Shown piece by piece: positions 45,181 through 56,156 of a stretch of DNA of 64,000 bases. A program made the position numbers and the translations under genes. The stretch is from Wolfiporia cocos (Eukaryota; Basidiomycota; Agaricomycetes; Polyporales; Phaeolaceae): assembly GCA_029448655.1 (NCBI GenBank), contig JACCLO010000018.1:434001-498000 (forward strand), written 5' to 3'. The stretch's first letter is position 1. The number at the start of each line of letters is the position of its first letter. Under the pieces are notes generated by a model, which saw nothing but the letters and a program-made list of their open reading frames with translations, did not search any database and had not been told where the DNA came from.

Positions 45181-45546
45181 TGACACAAGCGCTATCTCAA
45201 GCAACTACTCAGGGGAATAGAACTCGCACAAAGGCGTATTCCTGATCTGGGGCTACTCAAGGCAACAAAGGCCAAGACGAGTCTGGGGTGCTCCCTGCTT
45301 GTCTGGCTGGTATATATGCTTGTAGCCTGTTTGTACATGTTTGGCTACTGTATAGTATTACGTAAGCTAATAGTCCATTATATTGGATATAACCCTATCT
45401 TAGGTGTAGAGCCGAGAGAAGAGTGTCCGGGGTCTAGTCTGGCACATGTGGGGTGTTCGGGGTTCTGCACGTGACTGATGGGTGGGCGCTTAGATTAGAT
45501 AAGGATACTTAGTCGTCTGCAAGCTTTAGAAAATCGGCTTGTGACA
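45181..45546 (-). repeat. Solo LTR, TSD GAGAA
   Basis: 366 bp, ends TGACACAAGC and GGCTTGTGACA, flanked by GAGAA at 45176-45180 and 45547-45551. It is inverted relative to the related LTR at 46359-46722. Confidence 0.87.
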
Positions 45547-45551
45547 GAGAA

Positions 45552-46358
45552 GCTGCCAGAGCACACACATCATATGCAGAAGAATTCAAGAAAGACTTGA
45601 GCTTGGGTGGGGAGTTGTAACATGTTGTACTGTAACAGACATAGATGCAGCCTACCATCCAGACTCATGTCATGATCAGAACTTGGCCCAGCATGGATGT
45701 GACAGAATGCAGCTAGCAGCAAATGTGATGCATTTCTTTTCTTCTGAACTCAATGTCAGTGGCAATGATGATGTCCTCGGTCTCTGTTGTCTGTGCAATT
45801 GGTGATATCTTCTACTAAGCCTTCTGTAACTGGCCACAAATACATGTGTCAAACAATGTGTGCCCTTTCAAGGACATCCACAGCAAGCTCCACCCCCTTT
45901 CTATAGGCCTTGCAGGACAGATAGATATCCTTGTATGAGCTACTATATGAGGATACCACCAGCAGTAAGCAGAAGTGTCACAAGCTGATTTTCTTGACCC
46001 AGGAACCATCAGCATCTCATACTGCAGGCATACATAGGCAAGGGGTGTATCCCAGACTAGCACACATAGTCACAACAGCAGAGGTTAAGGATTCAAGAGG
46101 GACAACACCCCATGATTGAGATTGATAAGTCTGAGGAGTATGCCTCAGACTGGAGAGGTTGAAGTACATGCAGCAATGCGCACCACTACCTAAAAGACCA
46201 TCCTAAAGTGGTGTCTACAACTACCACTGAGAATAGTCCTATGAAATGCTTACATAATACTCTATTCTACTTGAATACCAAGTGATAACTTAGGTTCCTA
46301 TGTTAATGCAACAGATCATGTGACTACAACGCGCTATACCTCATGTTGCAGAATAAAC
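45552..46358. other. Unrecognised spacer between two inverted LTRs
   Basis: About 0.8 kb with an 82-codon minus-strand frame (45815-46063) of unknown family. Because the two flanking LTRs point in opposite directions, this is not an element interior. Confidence 0.45.
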
Positions 46359-46722
46359 TGTGACATTTCTACAACTTGCTTGCAACTAGAGACAGCCCTT
46401 ATCTTTTCTAAGCACCTGCCTATGCATCACATGCAAGGATCCTGAACACCCCACACGTGCCTACACAGACCCTGGACACTCTTGATGTGGCTCTACACCC
46501 AGGATAGGGTTTACTTACTATATGATGGACTATTAGCTTACATAATACTGTACAGTACCCAAACATGTACAAACACTAGAGTAGCATATATACTGGCTGA
46601 CGAGCAGGGTAGCACCCCAGACTCATCTTGGCCTTATATGCCTTGAGTAGCCTCAGATCAGGAATATGCCTTTGTGTGAGTTCTATTCCCCTGAGTAGTT
46701 GCTTGAGATTGTGCTTGTGTCA
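46359..46722 (+). repeat. LTR copy, no TSD found
   Basis: The inverted relative of 45181-45546 (shared AACTACTCAGGGGAATAGAA block on opposite strands and matching TATATA region). The right end CTTGTGTCA is clear; the left end near TGTGACATTTC is uncertain, and no matching duplication was seen. Confidence 0.7.
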
Positions 46723-47568
46723 AGGAGGTTGATCAAAAGAGACATGTACAATGAGCCATTGCATCATTGTGACTGGTGTGCCACAGTGGCATGACTGTGC
46801 TTGTGACCAACCATGCACCTTCTAAAGTGGGAGGCAATGTCTGGCCAAGCAGCATTCTGCAGCTAGCATCGAGCACTGGAATCCAGAGCATTGAGCTATG
46901 TGCAGGTGCAGCACCTCCAGCCACTACCATATGCATGAGATCCTGCCCTGGGTCCAAATACCAACCTGTTTGTCACCACGAGCACATTTGACAGATTTGA
47001 TCTATACTGTACCCAGTCTAGATTCTGGCCCACATGCATACATGCTCACATTGCATGCTTCTGCATGTATCCAACCATGGTGCAAATGTGTCTTGCCCCT
47101 GAGGGCCAACAAAACTTCAGCTTCAGTCCTGAATGCTTGAGCTTTTATCCACTATCCACCCATCTATGTATTGCACTCATCCTCAGCACTCCAATTATCA
47201 GGCACAAAGTCAAGACCGAGCGACACATACATATCAGAGACACCCTTGTGCTACATAGAGATTTTAAATATCCATGACATCTTGTGTGAGCATTCCTTCG
47301 CTAAGCAATCCATTCCATCCTATCCCATTGCCCATCGAGGCCATTGCTGATCAGCTGTGCATGAGAAAACACCTTGCACAGTCCCCTTGAGGTTCCCATC
47401 TGATTTTTGATCCTACCAGTGGGCCTTGCACCATTGTCAGAGACCTTGGCAACATTGTCAACATCCAACTCTGGTAAGAGGTTGATAGATGGCAGAGGAG
47501 GCACAGGGGTAGGTGAGCTGATTGAACCCTTGCAATCCCTTCAGATCACAGAGCTCTTTTTCACTATA
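46723..47568. other. No gene recognised
   Basis: Short open frames only (up to 80 codons at 46898-47140); CpG-poor. Confidence 0.4.
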
Positions 47569-47573
47569 CACTG

Positions 47574-48043
47574 TGTCACAGATTTTGTGACGTTATTCAG
47601 GAGCCTCAGCATATAGCATTGCCCCTCAAGTGTACGTGCCATAGTACATGTAGGAAGGTCACATGATAGGTAGATATGATTAGATTAGATGGTAGCATGC
47701 TACTGCCCCAGCCTGGTGGCTGCATGTCTACCAATTATGATACTTATGTAATACAGGGGCACCATGGCAATGCACACAGACCTGTGCCTTAGGGCAGGTA
47801 GATAGTGTATAGTAGCCATTCCACTCATGTATATATACCCATGCATTGTGAGGTACCCCTCAGAACTATTTACTTTGGCCATCCACCAACAGTACTGGTG
47901 GGCATGCCCCTTATGCCAAACTCTCTAGTATGCATGGCATGCTTGACTGGGGACTATGCCTCTACCTTAGGCCTGGACACTGCATAAACCAGGTTATAGG
48001 AGACACTCAGAGGTATAGGGTATAGAGGGTGCGTTTTGTGTCA
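47574..48043 (+). repeat. Solo LTR, TSD CACTG
   Basis: 470 bp, start TGTCACAGATTTTGTG, end TTTTGTGTCA, flanked by CACTG at 47569-47573 and 48044-48048. A TATATATA box near 47828 is followed by a TGAGG...CCTCA inverted repeat. Confidence 0.88.
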
Positions 48044-48048
48044 CACTG

Positions 48049-48738
48049 CCTCCACTTGTTTGCACAAGCTTGCCAGCCTTGCAATGCGGCACGTTTGCTA
48101 GTGCGGATGCCCTTCCGCAGGACATCCCCTGAAGGAAGGTCGACGAAAAAGCAGAAGGTATCGCCCATGGTTGGACCCAGCAGTTCTGAGCCATTGGCCA
48201 TGTCTGTTGTATCACATTTGATCACAAGTATCTACCTGAGCTGTAGTGTTTTTACCTTGCTCTTTATTCATCTGTAGCATCCCTGGCAGAGACATGTTCA
48301 GGAATGCAAGGCTCTGAGCAGGGATATCGACTGGCTCTGTGATGAGATGCCCAAACAACAATCATGGCACTTCATAACAAATTTCCGCTCCGGGAATTGA
48401 CAGGATATCCATGGAAATCCTGTCAATATCCAGACCAGGCATTGCTCGGATTTTGTATAGGGCACTGTCTAGATTGTCTGGAAGTCCAAGCAATATTCTG
48501 GTAGTGTCCCCTGGGCGCCTCTCTGTGGGCACTATACCGTTCAGGCCGGCTGATTGCCACTGGGGTTCATGCTACTTAGAATGCAGCATATTCTGCTGTA
48601 AATTCTGCAAAAATGAGAATTGTATATACATGATCTCAGAATATAGTTTTGAAGGCAGTATCAGAGTCAAAACATGCACAGGTCCTCAGAAAATGCAGCA
48701 TAGAAAGTGTGGGACATTTATAACCTGTTGATAGACAT
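48049..48738. other. No gene recognised
   Basis: A minus-strand frame (48225 to 48007, partly in the LTR) encodes about 60 non-LTR residues (GDTFCFFVDLPSGDVL) that I cannot assign; the LTR at 47574 appears to cut it. A 106-codon plus-strand frame at 48411-48731 is unassigned. Confidence 0.4.
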
Positions 48739-48743
48739 GGTTG

Positions 48744-49368
48744 TGTCATGGTTTTTACTGTGACATCAAGGCAGGTTATAATTTTCGCCTTGTTTTAGGC
48801 TCGAAACCTCGTCCTTCACGCCCCCAGTCTCTCGCCTTAGCCACTCCGTCACTGCATCCCCCTAGCCCGGTGGTCACATGACTATAGATTAGATAGTGAG
48901 TCCTCACCTAAGACGCCTTAGATAGCCCCAGTCCGGTTGCCTTAGGGTCTCCGGCGGCGCCTGCCATTACTGGCAGCGTCGCCTATATGTTTTATGCAGT
49001 GTCTATGGCGATGAGCCTAGATACATTTATGCTACATGTGATGCGCGCCCTTATGGTGCACAGACCCGTACTTTAGGGTATCCCTTAGAGTAGTGATAGG
49101 TCCTTCATCCATGTATATATGCTGGACGTGTTCTGGGACATACCCCAGAACACTTATTCTCGACTTTGGGCCTTAATGCCCCTTATGCTCTAGTCTTTGC
49201 GTGCTTGTCTGCTGGCGACCCTTTCGAGTCACTATGTAGACTCTTGTCACCCTCAACCCTAGGTCCTCTTTGTAGGCCTGAAGACCTTTTGTAACGCCTA
49301 TGGTGTCATCTTCTAGGTCAAGACCTTGGGTCTGGTAGATGAGATGCAAGATGTGAGTAACTGCGTCA
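48744..49368 (+). repeat. Solo LTR, TSD GGTTG
   Basis: 625 bp, start TGTCATGG, end CTGCGTCA, flanked by GGTTG at 48739-48743 and 49369-49373. The TATATATG box near 49115 is followed by a 10-bp inverted repeat GTGTTCTGGG...CCCAGAACAC. Confidence 0.82.
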
Positions 49369-49373
49369 GGTTG

Positions 49374-50176
49374 ATAAATTGTTTGATGGGCTCCCCAAAA
49401 TGGATGGCGTGCTGCTTTCTAGGATCATCAGAGCCATCAGGAAGTCGTCCAGATTAACAATGCATGGATCTAAGTGATGAGGGGCCATGTATGCTTTAAA
49501 AAACCCCACCTGAACCATTTGCAGCATCGACAATAAACCCTCCACCGAATAAACAACCAGTCAAGCACTCGCCAATGACATAGAATTTACCAAGAAATTC
49601 TGGAGTGGAAAGCCAGAGGTCCCCCTCCACTGAGGTGTGCCAGAAGCATTGGAGGGCAGATGACAAAGAATCAAGGGGCAGACATACAGCCACTGTAGAT
49701 CTGGAGGGACCTGATTTTGAAGCTACATACAAGGACCCCTTCCCTAAGCAGCTTGTGGGCAGCATATTAGCCTCCTCACACACCACATAAAGAGAGGGTG
49801 TACCAGATCCCATGTGTTAAGTTCTTGTGCCAGCAGCATTATTCCACCATGTGCTTGTCCATCCAGCGCTGCTGGGAGCTACATCTGTAACCAGTGCAGT
49901 CCTGACAAAAAAAACATCCAATGCTATTGCTGCTTTGTCAGTCAATACACAGAAAGTCAAACAAGTCCTCACTGATCACAACAAAAACATTGTGACCATC
50001 AATGGTCAGCTGAAGCAGGCAAAAGAATTTGCTGATCGAGTGATTAAGTGGAGCAAGGGTGCCAAGTCGAGTTTGGAGGGGCAGAAATGACTCACCCAGC
50101 AGCTTCAGGATTGTCTGGAAGCCCTTGAGGCGAGGTTTTTTGAGCTTGAGGGTAGTGTGCAGAGGCTTGAGGATAT
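49374..50176. other. Unrecognised; coiled-coil-like frame
   Basis: The plus-strand frame 49827-50090 (87 codons) is lysine/glutamine-rich and probably helical (NTQKVKQVLTDHNKNIVTIN); the minus-strand frame 49496-49813 is open for 105 codons. I recognise neither. Confidence 0.4.
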
Positions 50177-50181
50177 GAGTA

Positions 50182-50711
50182 TGTCACAGATTTTGGGCTA
50201 CACGTGGCTCTGCGCTAGCGCCCGAAATATATAACTGCCTCTGGGATTTGAACTCACGGACTGATGGTATGGGGTCATGTGACTGATGATTAGATTAGAT
50301 AAGTCGTTTGCACTTAGGGTACGCGGACCGTCCTCCCCGCTGGTCCGATCATATGACTAGGTTGTAGATTGCATGCTCATGGCACCATACTTACTCAGCA
50401 GCGCATGGCCCCCTTTAGGGCAGTACTCAGTAGTATAGTAGTGCCTGCATCTACATGTATATATACTTAGTTGTTCTGAGGCTTACACCTCAGAACAGTC
50501 AATCTCATCGTTGGGGTCTTCCCCCTCTTACCTGATCCTGCGTGACTACCTCCTTGAGCTACACCTTTCCACCTTGCTACGCTGCAGTGGCATTGTACCT
50601 CTGAGCTAGTACCTGCCCCTCGACCACGTGATAGGTCATTGGCTAGCCTGTAGGGTTGAGGATAGGGATAGGATAGAGGGTTGATAGGTATGTCACACCG
50701 AGTTTGTGACA
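50182..50711 (+). repeat. Solo LTR, TSD GAGTA
   Basis: 530 bp, start TGTCACAGATTTTGGG, end GAGTTTGTGACA, flanked by GAGTA at 50177-50181 and 50712-50716. TATATATAC near 50457 is followed by TGTTCTGAGG...CCTCAGAACA. Confidence 0.85.
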
Positions 50712-50897
50712 GAGTATTGATGGGGACATGAGGCCAATGAGGCAGAGATGGTGAGTGAGGGAGACATACCGGCACATTGCAGACGTAAGAAGGACAGCCG
50801 TTTGGCAGTAAGTGGTCCTGTACAGTGAGCATGTGGGATTGACCTCTAGGTGATTTATAGGAGGTTGTGTGAGACATACTGCATGAGATGATAGGTA

Positions 50898-51758
50898 TTA
50901 ATGCAAAACCACTGAGTCATGAGTTGATTTGAGTACATCGTCAAAGAGAGCTTCTTGGGATGCATATAGTGGGTTGCCGGTGAGATCGATGCCCTCGTTG
51001 TCCTCAGAATCGCTATATGAGTCAGCACCAGGGTCATCAGGATTGTTCTGTTCCACTGAAACAAGAGAGACATCAAAATCGGCAGCTCCATCGAAACTAC
51101 GGGCACTGTAGCTAGATTGTGAAATCTGGGAGGGCGCATGCCTTGGTGAGAGATTACAACTCTCAGAGGAGAGTTCCCACAGGTATTCACCAGTGTCAAG
51201 TGTATTTTGATGGTCCTGAGACTCAGCAACATCGGAGAGGGTGGGATCAGAGTGAAGGGACTCAGCAGGATGTGTTTGCGCTCTGTGAGGACCAGAGATA
51301 TGCCCAGTGAGCCATACTGAGGCTGTATTGTCAGATTTATCTTGCCAAAAAGGAAGCTCTTGAACATCTTCATGACTAGGAGCATGGAGCAAGGATAGGC
51401 TGGCGGTCTGAGCACTAATTGGTGTGAGAATTGGACCAGCAGCCTCCGGCAGCCTAAGGACTCGTGATTCTAGGAATGTTTGGCAACGAGCTTCATCCTC
51501 ATCCCTTTGAGTATGTCTTCTTATTGCTCGCTCATTTTGTAGGCATGCGCTTGGGTTTCTGATGCAGCCTGTGCAAGGGCACTTTCTATACCTCGGCCGG
51601 TACGGCTTTGATGAGCCTGCTACAATTGAAGCATTCGAGGAGTCCTTCACCATTAGAGCAAGATCAGCATGAGCCATGTATCTCAGTGAGTGTATGCAGA
51701 GACAAGCACAGCGATGAGGAGAATAATCGTGGGCAGAGGCGCTACTCCTTGCATTCAC
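50898..51758 (-). CDS. Uncharacterised ORF, N-terminus-like part of a larger protein
   Basis: Open for 286 codons but the first codon is GTG and the first ATG is some 27 codons in. A cysteine-rich motif (CPCTGCIRNPSACLQNERAI, then RRHTQRDED) resembles the start of large CACTA-like (Plavaka/KDZ-associated) transposon proteins in basidiomycetes, and the rest is an acidic serine-rich tail. No catalytic part is present. The call is tentative; it may be a fragment left by a transposon. Confidence 0.4.
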   Translation of the reverse strand: MNARSSASAHDYSPHRCACLCIHSLRYMAHADLALMVKDSSNASIVAGSSKPYRPRYRKCPCTGCIRNPSACLQNERAIRRHTQRDEDEARCQTFLESRVLRLPEAAGPILTPISAQTASLSLLHAPSHEDVQELPFWQDKSDNTASVWLTGHISGPHRAQTHPAESLHSDPTLSDVAESQDHQNTLDTGEYLWELSSESCNLSPRHAPSQISQSSYSARSFDGAADFDVSLVSVEQNNPDDPGADSYSDSEDNEGIDLTGNPLYASQEALFDDVLKSTHDSVVLH

Positions 51759-51860
51759 ACGTACAAGTCGAATGTATTAGCGCCCGGTAGTCTCGGGTCG
51801 CGTCGCATTAAGGTCACATGGTATATCTACATGATATCTGAGGATGCCCGCTCAGCGCAT

Positions 51861-54010
51861 TCACAGGAAATCGCACTCAGAGGGCACTGCGTGGGCACCG
51901 CCAGGAAACTCCAAGAGTCCTGTCAAAATCAGCACGGGAATTTTGCCCTGATGTCCTGTGGATCCTGACGCCACGCATGTCACCTGGACGATCTTCCATC
52001 CCACCGACTGCGTCAGTGCTGTAAGTTCGCGCAGCGTGCGCTCCTGAGCGTTGAAAGCTACTCTCATCTGATAGCCATTGTCAATGGGAGATCATTCAAT
52101 GAGGCATGTTCACACACCATTAGATCTAGCCAGTAAGCGTTGGCGTTAGCCTTGCCTAGATTTGGCAAAAGAGGCGAGCCTTCCATCCCCGGCAGTGGTG
52201 GAGCCTTTATCTTCCCCTCCATCCCGCAATATTGACTAGGAGAATCTGGGTCTGGATCCTTGTCGAGACATGCCAGCGGCAAACATAATCTGCGAGCAGC
52301 AGCTTGGTGTTGGGGCCCGCCGCTTGGCGTAGGTGCAGTAATATGCTGCAGAGATGTTTAACCAAACCAATCAAAATTGGGTCTCATGCTCACCATTTCA
52401 CATATGTATCTAGCCAGTCATGGGTGATTACGCACAGCAAAATACAGCCAGCGCAAGATCTGACGCACTGTCTCCGCTTTGGACTTCTTTCCCCTCGGTT
52501 ATACTGTCCGCATAGCATCTGGTAGAGGTGGCTGAGGCGCAAAGAAGTTATGCGACTGGAATGCTGCCCGCCCGCTTTCCAGCAACTCTGGGCAACGTTC
52601 CTTCCATGCCTAGTTGAAGGGTATCAGGTACTATCAGACATCCTCATAACTCATGCGCATACCGTTTCACCCGATCCCCCCACCCACGTCCACTACCAGT
52701 GACGACGGAGGCAGAGTATGCCATGGAAAGCCTGCAGATGCAGCGCGACTCAGCCATTCGGTCGCGCACAGCTAAGCAAATCAACGATGGGCATACCGCC
52801 TACCATCGCTCCCGGGCCTCCCACGATCCCGTCCCCGTCATCGCGCGGCCGAAGCGCTTGAGCCTCCCCACATTCTTGGGCGTCTCCGGCCACTCGAAGT
52901 ACGGCACGCGCGTGCGGAACGCCAGATTGAATGGGGCATGCATCGGATGATCGGCCGCTGCGTCTTCGCGGCTCTTCTCACGACGCCGCGAAGCGCCGAT
53001 ATCGGATGCCTCTGCGGCGGGAAGCACGAGCGACGGCGCTACGGACCGGTTCCGCTCATGACGAGAGGATCGCGGGCTGGAGAATATTGCGGCGCTGCCT
53101 GGACGCGATGGCCCTGCGGACGAAGTACTCCCCAGCACTAGATCGGCGAGATCGGAGTGACTCTCTATTGGGAGTTGGAGAGTCAGATATGGTCGCTTTG
53201 GCGCAATTATGGGCATACCAGAATTGGCTACAGCTCCATCTTGCGCGTTCTTGGAGGCTACACCATGAACCGAGTTCTCTGTGGAATGCGAGCCCGACTT
53301 TGGAGGACCGCCGTTACCGTGCTCAACGTGGGCAAACGAGGGGAGGTAGCAGTCTGTGAGGTGGGCCGCAGACTCGAAGAGCTCATCAGTGCTACAATAT
53401 CAAATCAACCAAATGAAGTGAGATGGCCCGCGTATATATGCGCTACTCTGAAAGGACGCACCAGAGCCCTACGAACGCGGCAATTCCATTGGTCCCATTA
53501 TAATTTGTCTCGGGCCTACAACGGGGCTAGATGAGTTTAGTTGCTCGCAGAAAATAGGCAGTGAACTTGCGTTTGTGACTGTCCTGCCCGAGTCGATCGC
53601 CCCGGATATGCGGTCATTCGCGAATACATCCGGGCGCACCTCGCGCGTTATGTGGTGTGTCGCCAGAAGACGCAACACATGGCCTGTTGAGCCGCGGACC
53701 GTGTTAGTACTTCCACTGAATGCGCACCATCTGGACAAAATGAGCGACGCACGCACTCAATAACGACAGATCGAGTGTCAGCTCTTGGGAGTCTTCGGGT
53801 TCAGCAGTAGCGCGCTCATCCCTCCCTTTGTCATCGTCTTCTGGCTTCCCATTGCGGTTGCGGTTAGCCCACAGAAGCTGTCCCACGCGTCTCGAGATCT
53901 CATTAACGTGCAGACCTTTCGGCCCAGCTTCACGAAGGATCTCCGGTATGTGGGCGGCCTCGAGCAAGCGCAAGCACGCGGGCAAATGGTACTAGCAATT
54001 TAGCAACCGT
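51861..54010 (-). pseudogene. O-methyltransferase gene, truncated and frameshifted
   Basis: A SAM-dependent O-methyltransferase of the plant-like dimerising type. In order: ACLRLLEAAHIPEILREAGP (about 53980-53920), then after an intron with branch TACTAAC, VLRLLATHHITREVRPDVFA (about 53680-53620), YNGTNGIAAFVGL, TDELFESAAHLTD, NLAFRTRVPYFEWPETP (about 52920), the SAM motif VVDVGGGIG (about 52695), AWKERCPELLESGRAAF, a THDWLDTYV stretch, LHLRQAAGPNTKLLLADYV, LLPNLGKANANAYWLDL and FNAQERTLRELTALTQSVGW (about 52050-51990). Defects: about 30 residues missing after the SAM motif, a one-base shift near 52275, a further shift near 52430, and loss of the 5' exons at about 54010, next to a repetitive ORF. 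Several introns still have good splice signals, so decay looks recent. Confidence 0.8.
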
Positions 54011-54137
54011 CAGAAAAGGGGGGATGGCATTCATCATGATAGAGATACGGGCATCTCGGACACCGAACAGTCAGACCACTCACCCCCATAACCGCATCGC
54101 ACACCGTCAGGAACGGCCTCTGCACGCTCACGCACAG

Positions 54138-55313
54138 CTATCCGCACGCCGCCACGATCTGGTTGACCGCAGCCAGCACGGCAGGGTGCGTCGTCAGCAT
54201 CTCCGCCATCTCCGCCGCACGCGGCGCACGCGCGTCTCCCTCCCCAACCGCCCGCTCGCACGCACTCGCACCACCGCCTGGATGTATGCACACTCTCTGG
54301 CTGTCTGGCGTGCCTTTTGCGCCCGAACAGGACCCGCTCGGGCTCCCGGACGGCTCCCCCACCGGGGAGCACGGCTCCCGGACAGACGAAGGCGACTGCA
54401 CGTCATACACAGGCACGCCGAGCGACGGCCAGTCAAGCGCCGCCCCAGCGCCCACGGCTGCACCGTGGCCCCTGCCCGCGGCCGCGCGCTCCGGCGGGTC
54501 GTCCCACGCCGACCCAAGCCCCCACACCCCGCGCGCCGACTCACGCGCCCCGTCGTCGGCGCCCCCGACGGAGACGGTGCTCACAAACGAGAACAGCGAG
54601 GCGGGCGTTGGCGGGGGATGGCCCGCGCCCGCGCGTTCGGCCGCCGCGACGCCACTGCGCGCCTGCGCGTTGCGCAGTGGCGTTGCGGCGGGGTTTGAGC
54701 GCGGCGTCGCGGGCGAGGCCCATTCGGCTGGGCGTGAGGTGGTGTTGGTGGAGTTGGACGCCCAGGTTCCCGTGGGCGGTGTGGCTGCGGGACGCGAGGA
54801 GAGGGCTCTGGAGGCAGAGACAAAGACAGAGGTAGAGCCGAGGTCAGATGCAGAAGCGGAGGAAGAAGCGTGTGCGCTCGAATTCAACACGAAAGGGATG
54901 GGAGAGGGCGAGCCGGACAAGCTGCCTGACTTCGTGGTCACGGTAGCGTGCTCACCACGACGCGCCTCGCTGGACCGCGGAGTGGAGAGAAGGTGCAAGG
55001 CTAACTGCCCCTGCGTGAGCGGCAAGTCAGTGCACCGTCGCACGACGTCGTCCGCGACACTGGGCGTAAGCGCAGTGTGTGCCGGCGGCGAGCGCGATGC
55101 GCCGGGTGTGGGAGGCAAAGGAGATGCGAACGTGATGGGCGAGGGCGGCGTCACGTATGAGTGGTGCCAAGTTCGTCCCGACGTCTCTGGCGGCTCGCCC
55201 AAGCCCTGCTCGCCATGTCCCTGGCCAATGTTCAGGTTCATCAGCGTCGAGGCCCGCTTGAACGCACTCTGTGCGGAGACGAGTGCTGCAGAGTGACGCT
55301 GCATGCTGCGCAT
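54138..55313 (-). CDS. Repetitive ORF, copy B (CpG-rich)
   Basis: 391 codons from an ATG, very GC-rich; the opposite strand is also open for 377 codons, so base composition alone keeps frames open and reality of the protein is uncertain. Support comes from copy A (35057-36231), which keeps the same reading sequence through much divergence. The protein is rich in alanine, serine, proline and glycine and ends LTTHPAVLAAVNQIVAACG. No domain is recognised. It sits next to the break in the O-methyltransferase gene, which may mark its insertion edge. Confidence 0.5.
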   Translation of the reverse strand: MRSMQRHSAALVSAQSAFKRASTLMNLNIGQGHGEQGLGEPPETSGRTWHHSYVTPPSPITFASPLPPTPGASRSPPAHTALTPSVADDVVRRCTDLPLTQGQLALHLLSTPRSSEARRGEHATVTTKSGSLSGSPSPIPFVLNSSAHASSSASASDLGSTSVFVSASRALSSRPAATPPTGTWASNSTNTTSRPAEWASPATPRSNPAATPLRNAQARSGVAAAERAGAGHPPPTPASLFSFVSTVSVGGADDGARESARGVWGLGSAWDDPPERAAAGRGHGAAVGAGAALDWPSLGVPVYDVQSPSSVREPCSPVGEPSGSPSGSCSGAKGTPDSQRVCIHPGGGASACERAVGEGDARAPRAAEMAEMLTTHPAVLAAVNQIVAACG

Positions 55314-55980
55314 CGGTGTGCTGTGGCCGTGGGGATGTCAACCGGTGGTGCCAGCAAGGGCGCGACGAGACACTGGCGGTGTCTGCTGCATCATTGGTGC
55401 CATATGTGTGTCCATCTCCCTGTGATTGTGCGCCAACACATGGTCTTCCCCACCCTGATACGGTGCTTGTAGATTCATGGACCTGCACTCGAACACCAGT
55501 GCAGATGCAGATGTGGATGAGTATAAGGAGAGCGACGAAAGAGATGCAGTACGGGAGATAATCAGCCCATGGGCACCGCGAGACAGTGGTGTATACAGCG
55601 ATGGTACGGCTCAGCGCAAGGGCAGCATCGCAGGAGACCCTCTCGATGTCGTCGAGGCAACGTTGCAACATAAGGTCATCGTGGACGGCGGAGAGTCTGT
55701 ATCAGCGACGACATCCGACCCAGCCGTCGAGGATTCCTCCCCGATGGCTGGATGTAAAGCTTTTTTTTCACAAATGTTGTCAAAAAGTGGCCAGGCGGGG
55801 TGTCATGGCATTCGCGCCGTGGCATGGATCGCCCATGGCAGTCGATGAAGACGGCCTGTGTAACGAAACGCGCGGGTATTGCACCACGCGCAGCCGCCGG
55901 ACTAACCGTCCCAACCGATCATCACAGTGCGACGCGACTGGTTCGCTGCGCAATGAAGCTGAAGGCTGTCTCGACCGTGC
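55314..55980. other. No gene recognised
   Basis: Several overlapping open frames in GC-rich sequence (up to 148 codons at 55586-56032), none recognisable. The missing N-terminal part of AROM was not found here. Confidence 0.4.
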
Positions 55981-56156
55981 ATCGAGCCGGGAGAGACCAG
56001 CAAGAGCTGCGAGGGCAAAGCAGAAATCCTGAGCAAGTGGATCATCGAGCCAGGAGAGACCAGCAAAAGCTGCGAGGGCAAAGCAGAAATCCTGAGCAAG
56101 TGTATCATCGAGCCAGGAGAGACCAGCAAGAGCTGCGAGGGCAAAGCAGAAATCCT
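55981..56156 (+). repeat. 63-bp tandem repeat, about 2.8 copies
   Basis: The unit contains GAGAGACCAGCAAGAGCTGC and GGGCAAAGCAGAAATCCT; copies start near 55983, 56046 and 56109. The period is a multiple of three. It abuts the first recognisable AROM sequence. Confidence 0.85.

Noticed and set aside
45181..46722. Full-length LTR element with an 0.8-kb interior
   Set aside because: The two LTRs are in inverted orientation, and the left one has its own TSD GAGAA on both sides, so it is an independent solo LTR.
54163..55296. 377-codon plus-strand ORF
   Set aside because: It is the mirror frame of the 391-codon minus-strand ORF in very GC-rich DNA. Copy A at 35-36 kb keeps the reading sequence of the other strand better.
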